From Piscinibacter sp. (GTDB taxonomy: Bacteria; Pseudomonadota; Gammaproteobacteria; Burkholderiales; Burkholderiaceae_C), in the NCBI GenBank assembly GCA_019635485.1, contig JAHBZL010000001.1, forward strand, positions 1 to 64,000: a stretch of DNA of 64,000 nucleotides. The letters run 5' to 3'. Of this stretch, positions 26,094-35,750 are shown one piece after another. How positions within the stretch are numbered: position 1 is the first letter of the stretch; every line of letters begins with the position of its first letter. The notes beneath the pieces are model-generated. The model had not been told where the DNA came from, ran no database searches, and saw nothing but the letters and a program-made list of their open reading frames with translations. The position numbers and the translations under genes are program-made.

Positions 26094-29000
26094 ATGCCGA
26101 GCCTGATCCTGCGCATCATCGGCCGACTCAGCGTCGGCAAGAAGCTGCTGCTGATCTTCCTGCTGGACATGAGCGCGGTCGCGTACATCAGCGGCATCCT
26201 GGTCAACGAGAAGTTCCTCGCGATCGACTTCGCGCGCAAGGAGCTCGCCGGCAATGCCTACATCGCCGCGGTGCGCGGCAGCCTGCTCGAGGCGGCCGCC
26301 TCGCTGTCCAGCGGCCTGCCGGTGTCGGCCGAAGCGGCCGATGCCGTCGCAGGGGCCGAACGCCGGCACGGGGCCGGCATGGTCAGCGCCGAAGCGAGCG
26401 CCGCGCTCGGCGACGCGCTGGCGCGGCATCGGGGCGCCCCGGCGGACGGCGGCCTGGTCAAGCAGGTGCTGGCCGAAGGGCGAGCGCTGGTCACGCGGGT
26501 CGGCAACCAGTCGAACCTGATCCTCGACCCCGATCTGGACAGCTACTACACGATGTCGATCATCGTGCTGCGCGTCCCCGAACTGCTGCAGACCGTGACG
26601 GACATCGCGCTGCACGCCCCGGGGGCGGCCGGCGACGCGGACGCCGCCCCGTCCTCGACACCCTTCCTGGTGCTCGAAGGGCGCCTGGAGACCGGCTGGA
26701 AGGGCCTGGAGTCCGATTTCGGCGAGGCCTTCGCGGCCGGCAGCCCGCCGCTGCGGCAGGCGCTGGAGCCCGCACGTCAGCGGCTGGCCGGCTCGATGGA
26801 GCGCTTCCGCGCCGCGGCCCGCCGGCACTTCGCCGACGGCGAGGCCGCGACCGCGCCCGGCGCCGATGCGCTGCTGGCCGCGCACCGCGCGGTGGTGGCC
26901 GACATCGACCAGGCCTGGCGGGCGTCGATGATCGAGATGGACCACCTGCTGCAGCGGCGCATCGACGGCTTCTTCGCGCGCATGTGGCTGCACCTGGGCA
27001 CGGCCCTGGGCCTGCTGCTGCTGATCCTCAGCGCGGTCTTCTTCGTCGCGCGCCAGATCGCCGTGCCGCTGCGGCGCCTGGCCGGCGTCGCCGACGACGT
27101 GCGCCAGTCCGGCGACTATGCGCTGCGCGCGGGCTGGCACAGCCGCGACGAGATCGGGCGGCTGGTCAACGCGTTCAACGAGATGCTCGACCGCCTCGGC
27201 CGCGAGCGCGCCGCGCAGCAGGAGCTGGCGGCGCGCGAGCGCGCGGCGCAGGCCCAGCTGCGGCTGGTCGAGGCGATCCCGATCCCGATCATGGTCACGG
27301 CGGTGCCCGGCCATCAGGTGCTGCACGCCAACCGGCCGGCGCAGGCCTGGCTCGGCGATTCGACCGCGGACCCGTGGCGGCGCGGCCTGGAGAAGGCGGT
27401 CCGCGCCCGCTTCTTCCAGCAGCTGGCGGACCGCGACGCCGTCGACGAGTTCGAGGTGCGCTGGAACCCGCGCGGCGAGGCCTCGTGGGCGGTGCTGTCG
27501 GCCCGGCAGCTGGAGTTCCAGGGGCACAACGCGGTGCTGACGGCGTTCACGCCGATCAACCACCTGAAGCTGATGGAACGCCGCCTCGAGCTGTGGGCCA
27601 AGGTGTTCGAGGCGTCCGGCGAAGGCATCGTGATCATCGACACCGAGCGCCGCGTGATGACCGCCAACGCGGCCTTCTGCGCCTCCACCGGCTTCGACCT
27701 GCACGAGCTGATCGGCGAGCCGATCCAGCCGCGCCCGGGCGGCCCGGGGCCGATGGCGCTGATGACCGAGCTGGAGCCGGCGCTGGCCAAGCGCAACAAC
27801 TGGCAGGGCGAGGTCAGCGTGCAGCGCCGCGACGGCAGCTGCTATCCCGCCTGGCTGATGCTCAGCGTGGTGCGCGAGGGGCAGCAGGGCGGCGTCTCGC
27901 ACTTCATCGCGACGACGATCGACATCACCGACCGCAAGCGCAACGAGGAACGCATCCGCTTCCTGGCCCAGCACGACGTGCTTACGGAACTGCCGAACCG
28001 CTCGCTGTGCCAGGAGCGCCTGCGCCTGGCGGTGCAGCAGGCGGCGCGGCGCGGCGACCGCGTCGCCGTGCTGTTCATCGACCTGGACCGCTTCAAGAAC
28101 ATCAACGACTCGCTCGGCCACCACATCGGCGACGGCCTGCTGCGTTCCGTCGCGCAGCGCCTGACGGGCTCGGTGCGCGCCGGCGACACCGTCAGCCGGC
28201 TCGGCGGCGACGAGTTCGTCGTCGTGCTCGGCAGCGTCGCCGATGCGAACGAGGTCGCCGCGATGGTCGAGGAACGGCTCGTGCCGGGCATCCGCGCGCC
28301 GCACGACATCGATGGCGCCGAGATCCACGTGTCGTGTTCGGTCGGCATCGCGCTGTACCCGGACGACGCCGGCGACATCGACACGCTGATGCGCCACGCC
28401 GACGCCGCGATGTACCAGGCCAAGTCGCTCGGCCGCGACGCGGCCCAGTTCTTCTCGCCCGACCTGAACGAACGCGCGCAGCGGCGCCTGAAGGTCGAGT
28501 CGAACCTGCGCCGGGCGATCGAGCGCGGCGAGCTGTCGCTGCACTACCAGCCGCGCCTGCACGCGACCAGCGGGCGGATCCGCGGCGTGGAGGCGCTGCT
28601 GCGCTGGACCTCGGCCGAGCTCGGCGTGGTCGCGCCGGCGCAGTTCATCGCCGTCGCGGAGGAGGCCCAGCTGATCGTCGACATCGGCGCCTGGGTGATC
28701 GGCGAGGCCTGCGCGCAGCTGGCCCGCTGGCGCGCGCAGGGGCTGGACGTGCCGCAGGTCTCGATCAACGTGTCGGCCCTGCAGCTGCGCGACGACGGTC
28801 TCGTGCAGACGCTGCGCGCGGCACTGGAGCGCTATGCGCTGCCGCCCGGGACGGTCGAGCTGGAGCTGACCGAATCGACGCTGATGGACCGCGCCGAGCA
28901 GACGCTGGAGCGGCTGCACGCGATCAAGCGGCTCGGCGTGCAGCTCGCGATCGACGACTTCGGGACGGGCTATTCGAGCCTGAACTACCTGAACCGCTTC

Positions 29001-29267
29001 CCGATCGACCGCCTGAAGGTCGACCGCTCGTTCGTGCGCGACATGTTCGAGGACCCGACCGACCTGGCCATCACGCGCGCCATCATCGGCCTCGGGCACA
29101 CGCTCGGGCTGAGCGTCGTGGCCGAGGGCGTCGAGACCGAACGCGAGGCGCAGACCCTGCGCGAACTGGGCTGCGACGAGCTGCAGGGCTTCCACTTCTG
29201 CATGCCGGTGGAGGCGGACCGCCTGGCGCACTGGCTGGGCGGGCGGCGGCTGCGGCTGGCGACCTGA
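26094..29267 (+). CDS. Membrane-bound sensor with HAMP, PAS, GGDEF and EAL domains
   Basis: 1057 residues. Two membrane helices (about 17-37 and 299-319) enclose a helical periplasmic sensor. They are followed by HAMP (about 320-370), two PAS-like domains (about 385-490 and 497-620), GGDEF (active site 704-708, with the inhibitory RxxD five residues before it) and EAL (833-835, with DDFGTGYSSLNYL). Both catalytic motifs are intact, so it could make or degrade c-di-GMP. It converges with a second diguanylate cyclase gene 45 bp away. Confidence 0.92.
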   Translation: MPSLILRIIGRLSVGKKLLLIFLLDMSAVAYISGILVNEKFLAIDFARKELAGNAYIAAVRGSLLEAAASLSSGLPVSAEAADAVAGAERRHGAGMVSAEASAALGDALARHRGAPADGGLVKQVLAEGRALVTRVGNQSNLILDPDLDSYYTMSIIVLRVPELLQTVTDIALHAPGAAGDADAAPSSTPFLVLEGRLETGWKGLESDFGEAFAAGSPPLRQALEPARQRLAGSMERFRAAARRHFADGEAATAPGADALLAAHRAVVADIDQAWRASMIEMDHLLQRRIDGFFARMWLHLGTALGLLLLILSAVFFVARQIAVPLRRLAGVADDVRQSGDYALRAGWHSRDEIGRLVNAFNEMLDRLGRERAAQQELAARERAAQAQLRLVEAIPIPIMVTAVPGHQVLHANRPAQAWLGDSTADPWRRGLEKAVRARFFQQLADRDAVDEFEVRWNPRGEASWAVLSARQLEFQGHNAVLTAFTPINHLKLMERRLELWAKVFEASGEGIVIIDTERRVMTANAAFCASTGFDLHELIGEPIQPRPGGPGPMALMTELEPALAKRNNWQGEVSVQRRDGSCYPAWLMLSVVREGQQGGVSHFIATTIDITDRKRNEERIRFLAQHDVLTELPNRSLCQERLRLAVQQAARRGDRVAVLFIDLDRFKNINDSLGHHIGDGLLRSVAQRLTGSVRAGDTVSRLGGDEFVVVLGSVADANEVAAMVEERLVPGIRAPHDIDGAEIHVSCSVGIALYPDDAGDIDTLMRHADAAMYQAKSLGRDAAQFFSPDLNERAQRRLKVESNLRRAIERGELSLHYQPRLHATSGRIRGVEALLRWTSAELGVVAPAQFIAVAEEAQLIVDIGAWVIGEACAQLARWRAQGLDVPQVSINVSALQLRDDGLVQTLRAALERYALPPGTVELELTESTLMDRAEQTLERLHAIKRLGVQLAIDDFGTGYSSLNYLNRFPIDRLKVDRSFVRDMFEDPTDLAITRAIIGLGHTLGLSVVAEGVETEREAQTLRELGCDELQGFHFCMPVEADRLAHWLGGRRLRLAT

Positions 29268-29312
29268 GCGGTGGCCCGGAGACGGGCGGCTCCGGCGGCG
29301 GGCTGCGGCCAG

Positions 29313-30473
29313 CTACGGCGTCACGGCTTCTTCGAAGGCCGTGATCCGGTCGCGGCCGGCGCGCTTGGCGCTGTACATGGCCGCGTCCGCGCGGGCGATC
29401 GCGGCTTCCAGGTCGTGCGCGCCGAGGCACTCGGACGCACCGGCCGAGAAGGTGACCTTCATGCCCGGCGCGACCTCGTCGAAAGAAAGAGCGAGGATGG
29501 TGCTCCGGATGCGCCTCAATGCCGTCAATGCCTGTCCGACGCCGGTGGCCGGCATCACGAGCAGGAACTCCTCCCCTCCCCAGCGCGCCAGGATGTCGCC
29601 GTCCCGCATCACCGACTGCGCTTCTTCGCTGAGGCGGCGCAGCACCGTGTCGCCGCCGGCATGGCCGTGTGTGTCGTTGATGCGCTTGAAGTGGTCGATG
29701 TCGATCAACGCGACGGTCATCATGGGTTCCGGGCGCGCGCGCACCGCCAGTTCGCGCTGCATGTGCTCCATGGCGGCACGGCGGTTCGGCAGGCCGGTCA
29801 GTTCGTCTCGCGTGGCGAGCGTGCGGATGCGCTCGAGGGCCTCGGTCAGCTTCGCACTCTGCTGCTCGAGGCTCGTGCGCTGCTCGACCAGGCGGGCGCG
29901 GAGTCTGCCGATGCGCACCGCCAGCACGTAGGACGCCGTCAGCACGATGCCGGAGAAGAGCCCGTGCATCGCTTCGACACGCGGGTCGTAGCGAAGCGGA
30001 TCGGTCCACGCCTTGTACGCCATGGTCAGGGCGAGCATCGCGAAGGCGGTCCCGGCGGCGGCCCGCGCCTTCTGCGGCGTCAGTTCGAACATGGTGAAGA
30101 CCACCACCAGGATCATGATCAGGATGACCGCACCGCGCGCCGCGCCCGTGATGGCGTAGGACCAGGCAATGCCGACCATGGCCCATGCCGACTGCGGAAT
30201 CGCCAGGGAACGGCCCGACTTCAGCCGCAGGTTCAGGCCGCTGCGGATGCACAGGTAGAAACCGAAGCCCCCGGCGAGGTTCCACGTGGTGAGCGCCCAG
30301 GAATGCCGCGTGTCGATCATGTCGAGCAGCACCTCGGCGTGCTGCACCATGGCGAACACGACGTAGACGGTGAGAACCAGGAGCGCCTGCGAGACGCGCA
30401 GCCTCTGCCGCACGTCGTCGCCAAGCAGCAGTCTGGAAAGGGCCTCGCGCATACGCTGCCCTATCGGCAGCAC
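29313..30473 (-). CDS. Membrane diguanylate cyclase (GGEEF)
   Basis: 386 residues; starts at 30473 or at the in-frame ATG at 30452. About six hydrophobic helices (30-190) of MHYT/MASE type precede a coiled linker and a GGDEF domain with active site GGEEF at 299-303 and an RxxD inhibitory site at 290-293. It should synthesise c-di-GMP with product inhibition. No EAL domain follows. Confidence 0.9.
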   Translation of the reverse strand: MLPIGQRMREALSRLLLGDDVRQRLRVSQALLVLTVYVVFAMVQHAEVLLDMIDTRHSWALTTWNLAGGFGFYLCIRSGLNLRLKSGRSLAIPQSAWAMVGIAWSYAITGAARGAVILIMILVVVFTMFELTPQKARAAAGTAFAMLALTMAYKAWTDPLRYDPRVEAMHGLFSGIVLTASYVLAVRIGRLRARLVEQRTSLEQQSAKLTEALERIRTLATRDELTGLPNRRAAMEHMQRELAVRARPEPMMTVALIDIDHFKRINDTHGHAGGDTVLRRLSEEAQSVMRDGDILARWGGEEFLLVMPATGVGQALTALRRIRSTILALSFDEVAPGMKVTFSAGASECLGAHDLEAAIARADAAMYSAKRAGRDRITAFEEAVTP

Positions 30474-30649
30474 TCACACCGCCTGTAGTGCCCTGCGTCG
30501 CCAGAGCGTGTGCTGGGTCACGCCGGACTGATGATGATGGTGTCGGGTCGGCCAAAGGCTGACCGCAAGTAAACCATAGGCTGGCGCTACTTGGCAGGCT
30601 TCCGATGGTCGCCCACCGAGGCTGCAGGCAAGTTCTGGCCGAGCTCGCA

Positions 30650-30658
30650 ACTTGGCGC
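30650..30658. repeat. Possible attachment-site remnant (9 bp) matching the tRNA 3' end
   Basis: ACTTGGCGC here repeats 34247-34255, which covers the CCA end, the discriminator base and the last acceptor bases of tRNA-Arg. The two copies bracket the island in direct orientation. Nine bases is short and could be chance. Confidence 0.3.
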
Positions 30659-30710
30659 TCGTAAGCTGGCTAGGCTCGCTGACCGCGCTAAGCGTCTATC
30701 AATCAAGAAC

Positions 30711-32507
30711 TTATCGGAGGAGACAAAAGGGCGGCACGCCTGCATATGAGCAAGTCCGCGTCATCGCCGTCAAGCTATGCCAGTTCTCGCCCCTCCAGCG
30801 TCCGTGATCGCAGACTGTCAACCTATCGCTCGACGAAGCCCTTCGCGGCGCGGCGCACCAGCGCAACATCACCAGCTGCAAGGGCGTCAAGCGGTGTCCG
30901 ACCTCCAAGTGAACCTTTGGGTGTGGTGAAAAACTGCAGCTTGCTCCCGCCTGGCAAACTGCCCAACACTTGGCATCCACCTCGGCCCTGGGCACGCCGC
31001 CCACCAGGTGCGCACGCACGTCGTGCGGCTCGGGCGGAGGCGCGTTGTCTGCGTAGCGCCGGATATTCAGGTTGTAGCCGTTGGCCTTGAGCGTGCCGGT
31101 GTCGACGATGGCCGAGAACGCCGGCACGGCGCGGAATTCGTCGAACGTGGTGACGATCTTCTCGATGTGCTCGGGCAGCAGGTAGTTCTGTGCGCGGCCT
31201 TCGAAGTACTCGCGGTCGGCATTGATGAACAGCACCTTGCCTTGGCGCTCCGCCGGCTTGCCACTGATGCGCTGGGCGCCGTTCTGCACCCGCTGGCGCA
31301 GCACCAGGATGCAGGCCGGGATGCCGGTGCCGTAGAACAGGTTGGGCGCGACGCCGATCACGGCTTCGAGCAAGTCTTCCTCGATGATGCCGGCGCGGAT
31401 CTTCGCCTCGTCGCCGCCACGGAACAGCACGCCGTGCGGCATTACCGTAGCCACCATGCCGCCGTCGCGCGTGACGGCCAGCATGTGCTGCAGGAACATC
31501 AGATCGGCCTTCTTGGCGCCCAGCGGTACCTGGCCGAAGCGGAAGCGGTCGGACGCAAACTTGGGCTTCCAGGCCGGGTTGCCGTCGGCGTCCTTTTCGG
31601 TGTTACCCCAGTTGATGGAGAACGGCGGGTTGGTCAGCACCCGGTCGAAGTGCATCAGTTCGCCGTTCTCCACATGCTGCGGCTCGGCCAGCGTGTCGTC
31701 GTTCTGCAGGTTTGCGTTGCTGATGCCGTGCAGCAGCATGTTCATCTTGGCGATGGACCACACCGTGCCGTTGAATTCCTGCCCGAACAGGTTGGCCTTG
31801 CGGCCATCCTGCCCGTGCTCGTCGATGTACTCCTTCGCGGCGATCAGCATGCCGCCGGAACCGCAGCAAGGGTCGTAGATGTCGTGCGCCAGCGTGGGCT
31901 TGAGCAGCCGGACCATCATGCGGACGATGGAGCGGGGCGTGTAGAACTCCCCGCCCTTCTTGCCGGCGGAATCGGCGAACTCGCCGATGAGGTATTCGTA
32001 GGCGGCACCCAGCAGGTCCGGGAACTCGAAGTCCTCGTTGCGCAGGCGATGCTTGCCGAAGTGGGTGATCAGCTCCTGCAGCTTCAGGTCGGAGATCTTG
32101 CTCTGGCCAACCTTGCGGTTGAAGTCGATGTGCTCCAGTACGTCGTACAGACTGGTGTTCTCGCCCTCGATGCTGGCCAGCGCCTTGCTGAGCATGGAGC
32201 CGACATTCGCCTGGCGCGAGTTGTCCACCAGATAGCTGTAGCGCGCCTCTTCGGGAACCCAGAAGTAGCCGTCGCGCGTGTACCAGCGCTTGTTGTTGGT
32301 TGACGCCTCGGCCTCGGCCTTGGTCTTTCCGCCCTCCATCTCGGAGCGGATCACCTCCTCACGGCGCTGCTCGAACACGTCGGAGCAGCGCTTGAGGAAC
32401 AGCATGCCGAAGATGTATTCCTTGAACTCCGAGGCGTCCATCTTGCCGCGCAGGATGTCAGCGGCTTTGAAAAGGTGGCGTTCCAGCTGGGGAAGGGTCA
32501 GTGGCAT
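30711..32507 (-). CDS. hsdM: Type I restriction-modification methyltransferase subunit HsdM, C-terminally truncated and fused to foreign sequence
   Basis: The first 513 residues are a good HsdM: N-terminal helical domain ([20 protein letters not shown]), SAM-binding motif I DPCCGSGG from 212, and catalytic NPPF at 293-296. From about 30968 the frame carries 85 residues with no HsdM similarity, because the DNA there belongs to another gene read in a different frame (30823-30972). The usual continuation after the EVDAK segment is missing, as are hsdS and hsdR. A lone HsdM cannot choose a target, so it is probably inactive. Confidence 0.85.
   Translation of the reverse strand: MPLTLPQLERHLFKAADILRGKMDASEFKEYIFGMLFLKRCSDVFEQRREEVIRSEMEGGKTKAEAEASTNNKRWYTRDGYFWVPEEARYSYLVDNSRQANVGSMLSKALASIEGENTSLYDVLEHIDFNRKVGQSKISDLKLQELITHFGKHRLRNEDFEFPDLLGAAYEYLIGEFADSAGKKGGEFYTPRSIVRMMVRLLKPTLAHDIYDPCCGSGGMLIAAKEYIDEHGQDGRKANLFGQEFNGTVWSIAKMNMLLHGISNANLQNDDTLAEPQHVENGELMHFDRVLTNPPFSINWGNTEKDADGNPAWKPKFASDRFRFGQVPLGAKKADLMFLQHMLAVTRDGGMVATVMPHGVLFRGGDEAKIRAGIIEEDLLEAVIGVAPNLFYGTGIPACILVLRQRVQNGAQRISGKPAERQGKVLFINADREYFEGRAQNYLLPEHIEKIVTTFDEFRAVPAFSAIVDTGTLKANGYNLNIRRYADNAPPPEPHDVRAHLVGGVPRAEVDAKCWAVCQAGASCSFSPHPKVHLEVGHRLTPLQLVMLRWCAAPRRASSSDRLTVCDHGRWRGENWHSLTAMTRTCSYAGVPPFCLLR
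30823..30972 (-). pseudogene. 3' remnant of an antitoxin-like gene (DUF2384/MbcA-type tail)
   Basis: In the frame ending at the TAG at 30825-30823 the DNA encodes about 49 residues including [20 protein letters not shown] and [20 protein letters not shown], resembling the C-terminal toxin-binding part of Xre/MbcA/ParS-type antitoxins. The 5' part is absent; hsdM sequence replaces it. It marks the right side of a deletion or recombination junction near 30968. The family assignment is tentative. Confidence 0.5.
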
Positions 32508-32555
32508 CGGGAAGGCGGTTGATGTGAATCGTTGGGATTGCTCGGGTGCCGGAAC

Positions 32556-33326
32556 TCAGGCGGCGCTGCTTGGCGCGGCAGTCACTTCGGCGGCCGGTAT
32601 GGCCAGGGCCACGCTCCAGTGCCCGCCGGGCTCCTGGCGCAGGTCGAGCAGATCGTAGGTCTTGAGCATGCTGACCAGGCCGGAGTGGCCGTAGGTTTGC
32701 GGCGAGAATGAGGGGTCGGTACGTCGGAGGTAAGAGCCCAGGGCGCTGACGCTGACTCGTCCATCGGGGGACTCCGCCGCCACCAACTTCACCGCACTGA
32801 CCACTGACTTGGGTCGAAGCTTGGGTTTGGGCTGGGCTGGCGGCTTGGCGGGCTGCGGCGCGGCATCTGCCGGCTGCGCTGCCTCCGGCGGCACCCACTG
32901 AAAGAACTGGTCGCTGGCGTTGCGCAGTGCCTCGGGCGTCTTGGCCTCGCCGATGACATGAACCGTGGCGCCACGCTCGCGCAGCTTGCGGCACAGGCCC
33001 GCGAAGTCAGAGTCGCTGGTGACCAGGCAGAAGGTGGTGGCTCGCTGATCGAACAAGGCCTCGATGGCATCCATCGCCAGGGCGATGTCAGAGGTGTTCT
33101 TGCCGGCCGCATACGCGTACTGCAGGCAGGGCGTGAAGGCCTGCTGCACCAGCACGGTCTGCCACTTGTTGGCCAGGGCCGTGTGGCTGCCGAAGCCACG
33201 GCGCAGCACCACGCGGCCGAACTGGGCCGCCACGCGCAACGCGTAGTCAAGGATGTCTGGATCTGCGTTTTCGCAGTCGACCAGCACGGCGACTCTGGTG
33301 TCGAACTCCCCCGAATTCGGTTGCAT
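32556..33326 (-). CDS. NYN-domain RNase-like protein with C-terminal OST-HTH/LOTUS domain
   Basis: 256 residues, ATG at 33326 with GGGAGA upstream. Residues about 10-145 are a NYN (PIN-like, LabA/DUF88) domain with acidic active-site positions D17 (VDCEN), D80/D86 (NTSDIALAMDA) and D105/D107 (TSDSDFAG). A Pro/Lys linker leads to an OST-HTH/LOTUS domain (about 175-245), an RNA-binding fold. Such proteins are predicted endoribonucleases. It lies 48 bp upstream of hsdM on the same strand, suggesting co-transcription. Confidence 0.85.
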   Translation of the reverse strand: MQPNSGEFDTRVAVLVDCENADPDILDYALRVAAQFGRVVLRRGFGSHTALANKWQTVLVQQAFTPCLQYAYAAGKNTSDIALAMDAIEALFDQRATTFCLVTSDSDFAGLCRKLRERGATVHVIGEAKTPEALRNASDQFFQWVPPEAAQPADAAPQPAKPPAQPKPKLRPKSVVSAVKLVAAESPDGRVSVSALGSYLRRTDPSFSPQTYGHSGLVSMLKTYDLLDLRQEPGGHWSVALAIPAAEVTAAPSSAA

Positions 33327-33436
33327 GGCGTCTCCCTGGTCCGCTTGTCGCTGCGCTGCCGTGGTCGACCAACAATGTCGGACGGCTCGCACTGTGAGCG
33401 GTTGTGTCGCCCATGTTAGCCAAGGGTAGAACCAGA

Positions 33437-33455
33437 ATTGCGGTGCGACCGCAAT
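33437..33455. promoter_or_regulatory. Perfect inverted repeat between island genes
   Basis: ATTGCGGT-GCG-ACCGCAAT has 8-bp arms and a 3-base centre. It lies between the end of the unknown gene at 33515 and the NYN gene start at 33326. It may be an operator or a terminator; the bases after it on the minus strand are only weakly T-rich. Confidence 0.4.
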
Positions 33456-33514
33456 ATGCGGCCGATCGGCAGCGTGCCTGGCGCTGTTCGGCTCGTTGGC
33501 AAGCGCTCCGCCGC

Positions 33515-34132
33515 TTAGAACTCTGCTGCGAGCAGTTGCTCCAGGCGTCGAACGCCTGCGGGGATGATTCGATTGCGCCGATCTCTGCGCGGGCCTTGGT
33601 CGTCGGCGAATCGCAGAGTCTGTCGAACAGCCTCGGGGCTGGCACCCACGACTGCTGCCATGTCCGCGAGTGACAACCCTGCACGTCCCTCGCGCGTGCC
33701 GCTGCGCCGAAGGCGATTCAGCTTTGCCAGATCCAGGTACGCGTAGCGGTCGAACCGTTCATCCACTTCACGCCACGCACCCATGTGCATCAGGTCCCGT
33801 GCAAGGCGATCGGGCGGAACTTCTGCTCCGGCAACCAATGGATGATCTTGGTCCAGTCCTTCACCCAGGGTTCGCCCCGTGCACCACGGCACAGGGGCTG
33901 CCGGGCCGAACAGCCCCTTGAACAAGGTTTCCCACCGCGACCAGTGGCGGGCCTCATGCCGCTGGTGGGTGATTTCGCGCCAATCGTCGGGACTCCGCGC
34001 GCCCGTAGGTTCGAAGGGCGCCTGTGCGATGGCATAGAGCTGCCCGAACCTGCGCTCCAGCAGGTCCTTGACAGACGGCGCTAGCGCGGGAAACAGCTCG
34101 CGCAGCGCGGCGGCCAGACTCGCCGCTGGCAT
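33515..34132 (-). CDS. Unknown island protein, 205 aa
   Basis: ATG at 34132 (a TTG two codons upstream is also possible). No family is recognised. The C-terminal third contains a helix-turn-helix-like stretch (LSLADMAAVVGASPEAVRQT) followed by Arg-rich sequence, so DNA binding is conceivable. The middle is rich in Trp, His and Arg (ITHQRHEARHWSRWETLF). It lies next to the tRNA gene and upstream of the NYN gene on the same strand. Confidence 0.6.
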   Translation of the reverse strand: MPAASLAAALRELFPALAPSVKDLLERRFGQLYAIAQAPFEPTGARSPDDWREITHQRHEARHWSRWETLFKGLFGPAAPVPWCTGRTLGEGLDQDHPLVAGAEVPPDRLARDLMHMGAWREVDERFDRYAYLDLAKLNRLRRSGTREGRAGLSLADMAAVVGASPEAVRQTLRFADDQGPRRDRRNRIIPAGVRRLEQLLAAEF

Positions 34133-34249
34133 GGCCAACTCCGGGCTGATGCCGGAGCGCTGCGCATGCGGTAAGGCATCACTTGGCAGTAAAGCCAGCT
34201 TATGCCCGACTCGACAGGAGGATGGCCCCCTCGGCCATCTTCAGGGACT

Positions 34250-34324
34250 TGGCGCGACCGGCAGGAATCGAACCTGCGACGTAGCCTTCGGAGGGCTGCA
34301 TGATATCCACTTCACCACGGTCGC
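34250..34324 (-). tRNA. tRNA-Arg (anticodon CCG), CCA encoded
   Basis: Read on the minus strand from 34324: acceptor GCGACCG, D-arm, anticodon loop CTCCGAA with anticodon CCG, T-arm GCAGG-TTCGATT-CCTGC, acceptor return CGGTCGC, discriminator G and encoded CCA at 34252-34250. All stems pair apart from the outermost anticodon-stem pair. It decodes CGG. Its 3' end is the boundary of the genomic island. Confidence 0.9.
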
Positions 34325-34352
34325 TCGCGGGGCGGGATTCTACCCGCCGGGC

Positions 34353-35750
34353 TCACATGACCGTCGCGTGCGGGTGCTGGGGGTGCTCGAGCGTGTCGGC
34401 GATGAGGCGCAGCGCATGCTCGCAGTCGGCCCGGGAGAGCGGCCCGCCGAGGCAGATGCGCACGGCGTCGGGCGGATCCGCATCGGTCGCGAAGGCCGCG
34501 CTGGCCACCACGGCGACGCCCTGTGTGCGCAGGTAGGACGCGAACTCGACCACGCTCCAGCTCGATGCCAGCGGCAGCCAGAGGTGGAAGCCTTCGGGCT
34601 GCGCCAGCACGCGGTGCTCGGCCAGGTGGCGCGCGGCGAGCGCCTGGCGCGCCTCCGATTCGCTGCGGATCGCCTCCAGCATCGCCCACGCCGTGCCGTC
34701 GGTGACCCAGCGCGTGGTCAGCGCGTTGGTCAGCGGCGAGGACATCACCGTGATCGCGCGCAGCGCGCCGGCCAGCCGCTGCGCCAGGCGTTCGTTGGGC
34801 GCGCAGACGTAGGCGCTGCGCAGCCCGGCGCCCAGGCACTTCGAGAAGCCGGTGACGTAGTAGGTGAGGTCCGGCGCCAGCAGCGCGAGCGGGCTGGGCG
34901 CGTTGCGCGGCAGCAGCGCGTAGGCATCGTCCTCGATGATGGGCACGCTGTAGCGCAGCGCGACGTCGGCCAGCGCCTCGCGCCGCGCGCGCGTGGTGGT
35001 GAGCGTGGTCGGGTTCTGCAGCGTCGGGTTCAGGTACAGCGCCTTCGGCTCCAGCGTGCGGCAGGCCTGCTCGAACTCGGCCGCGCACGGCCCCTCGTCG
35101 TCCAGCGTCAGCGGGTGCAGCTGCACGCCGAGCTGCGTGGCGATCGCCTTCAGCCCCGGGTAGGTGAGCGATTCGGCGCAGATGGTCTCGCCCGGCCGCG
35201 CCAGCTGCGAGATCAGCGCCGCCAGCGCGCTGTGGATGCCGGGGCAGACCAGCACACGTGCCGCCTGCACGCCGGGCAGGAGCGGGCGCAGCCAGAAGGC
35301 GCCGGCTTCGCGGTCGGCCGCACTGCCGCCGAAATCCTGGTAGCGCAGCAGCCCGTACAGGTCGGCGCGCGCCATCAGCTCGGCGGCGCTGTCGTGCAGC
35401 CGCGCCAGCAGCGCCGGATCGTCCGGCTCGGGCGGCAGGTTCATCGTCATCTCGGCGCCGCTGCCGCCGCGCAGCGGCAGCGTCGGGCGCAGGCCGCGGA
35501 CGTGCGTGCCCATGCCGGGGCGCGAGTCGATCAGGCCGCGCTTGCGCGCCTCGGCGTAGGCGCGCGCCACGGTCGTGTAGTTCAGCTGCAGGTCCTCGGC
35601 CAGCTCGCGCAGCGTCGGCAGCCGGTCGCGCGGTGCGAGCCGGCCGCTGCGCAGGTCCTCGGCGATCAGGTCGGCGATCGAGCGGTAGGCGGGCTGATCG
35701 CTCGCGGCGATGCGGCGGCGCCAGTGGGCGGTGGACTTGATCGCGGGCAT
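34353..35750 (-). CDS. MocR/PdxR-type regulator: GntR helix-turn-helix fused to aminotransferase-like domain
   Basis: 465 residues. The N-terminus is a GntR winged helix (PAYRSIADLIAEDLRSGRLA, LPTLRELAEDLQLNYTTVAR). The remainder is a fold-type I aminotransferase domain with PLP lysine in VTGFSKCLGAGLRS and TLQNPTTLTTTRAR. MocR proteins use PLP and an amino compound as effectors. It is divergent from the Nit1C cluster, with an array of TTGATCG repeats between, one pair of which overlaps its own start codon. Confidence 0.9.
   Translation of the reverse strand: MPAIKSTAHWRRRIAASDQPAYRSIADLIAEDLRSGRLAPRDRLPTLRELAEDLQLNYTTVARAYAEARKRGLIDSRPGMGTHVRGLRPTLPLRGGSGAEMTMNLPPEPDDPALLARLHDSAAELMARADLYGLLRYQDFGGSAADREAGAFWLRPLLPGVQAARVLVCPGIHSALAALISQLARPGETICAESLTYPGLKAIATQLGVQLHPLTLDDEGPCAAEFEQACRTLEPKALYLNPTLQNPTTLTTTRARREALADVALRYSVPIIEDDAYALLPRNAPSPLALLAPDLTYYVTGFSKCLGAGLRSAYVCAPNERLAQRLAGALRAITVMSSPLTNALTTRWVTDGTAWAMLEAIRSESEARQALAARHLAEHRVLAQPEGFHLWLPLASSWSVVEFASYLRTQGVAVVASAAFATDADPPDAVRICLGGPLSRADCEHALRLIADTLEHPQHPHATVM

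Larger units (their letters stand above)
30480..34249. other. Degraded genomic island abutting tRNA-Arg(CCG)
   Basis: Base composition falls visibly here compared with both flanks. The genes are of accessory type (truncated hsdM, a fragment of another gene, an NYN/OST-HTH protein, an unknown protein), all on the minus strand. The right edge is the 3' end of the tRNA gene at 34250, a usual integration site. No integrase remains. The left edge lies between 30474 and 30710, where no gene is seen. Confidence 0.65.

Noticed and set aside
25980-29231. 1083-codon open frame on the minus strand opposite the GGDEF-EAL gene
   Set aside because: High GC removes stop codons from the complementary frame; its protein is His/Arg/Gln-rich with no domain, while the plus strand has a complete multidomain sensor.
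30746-31090. Plus-strand 114-codon frame near the hsdM junction
   Set aside because: Ser/Arg-rich, overlaps hsdM and the antitoxin-like tail on the other strand, no ribosome-binding site.
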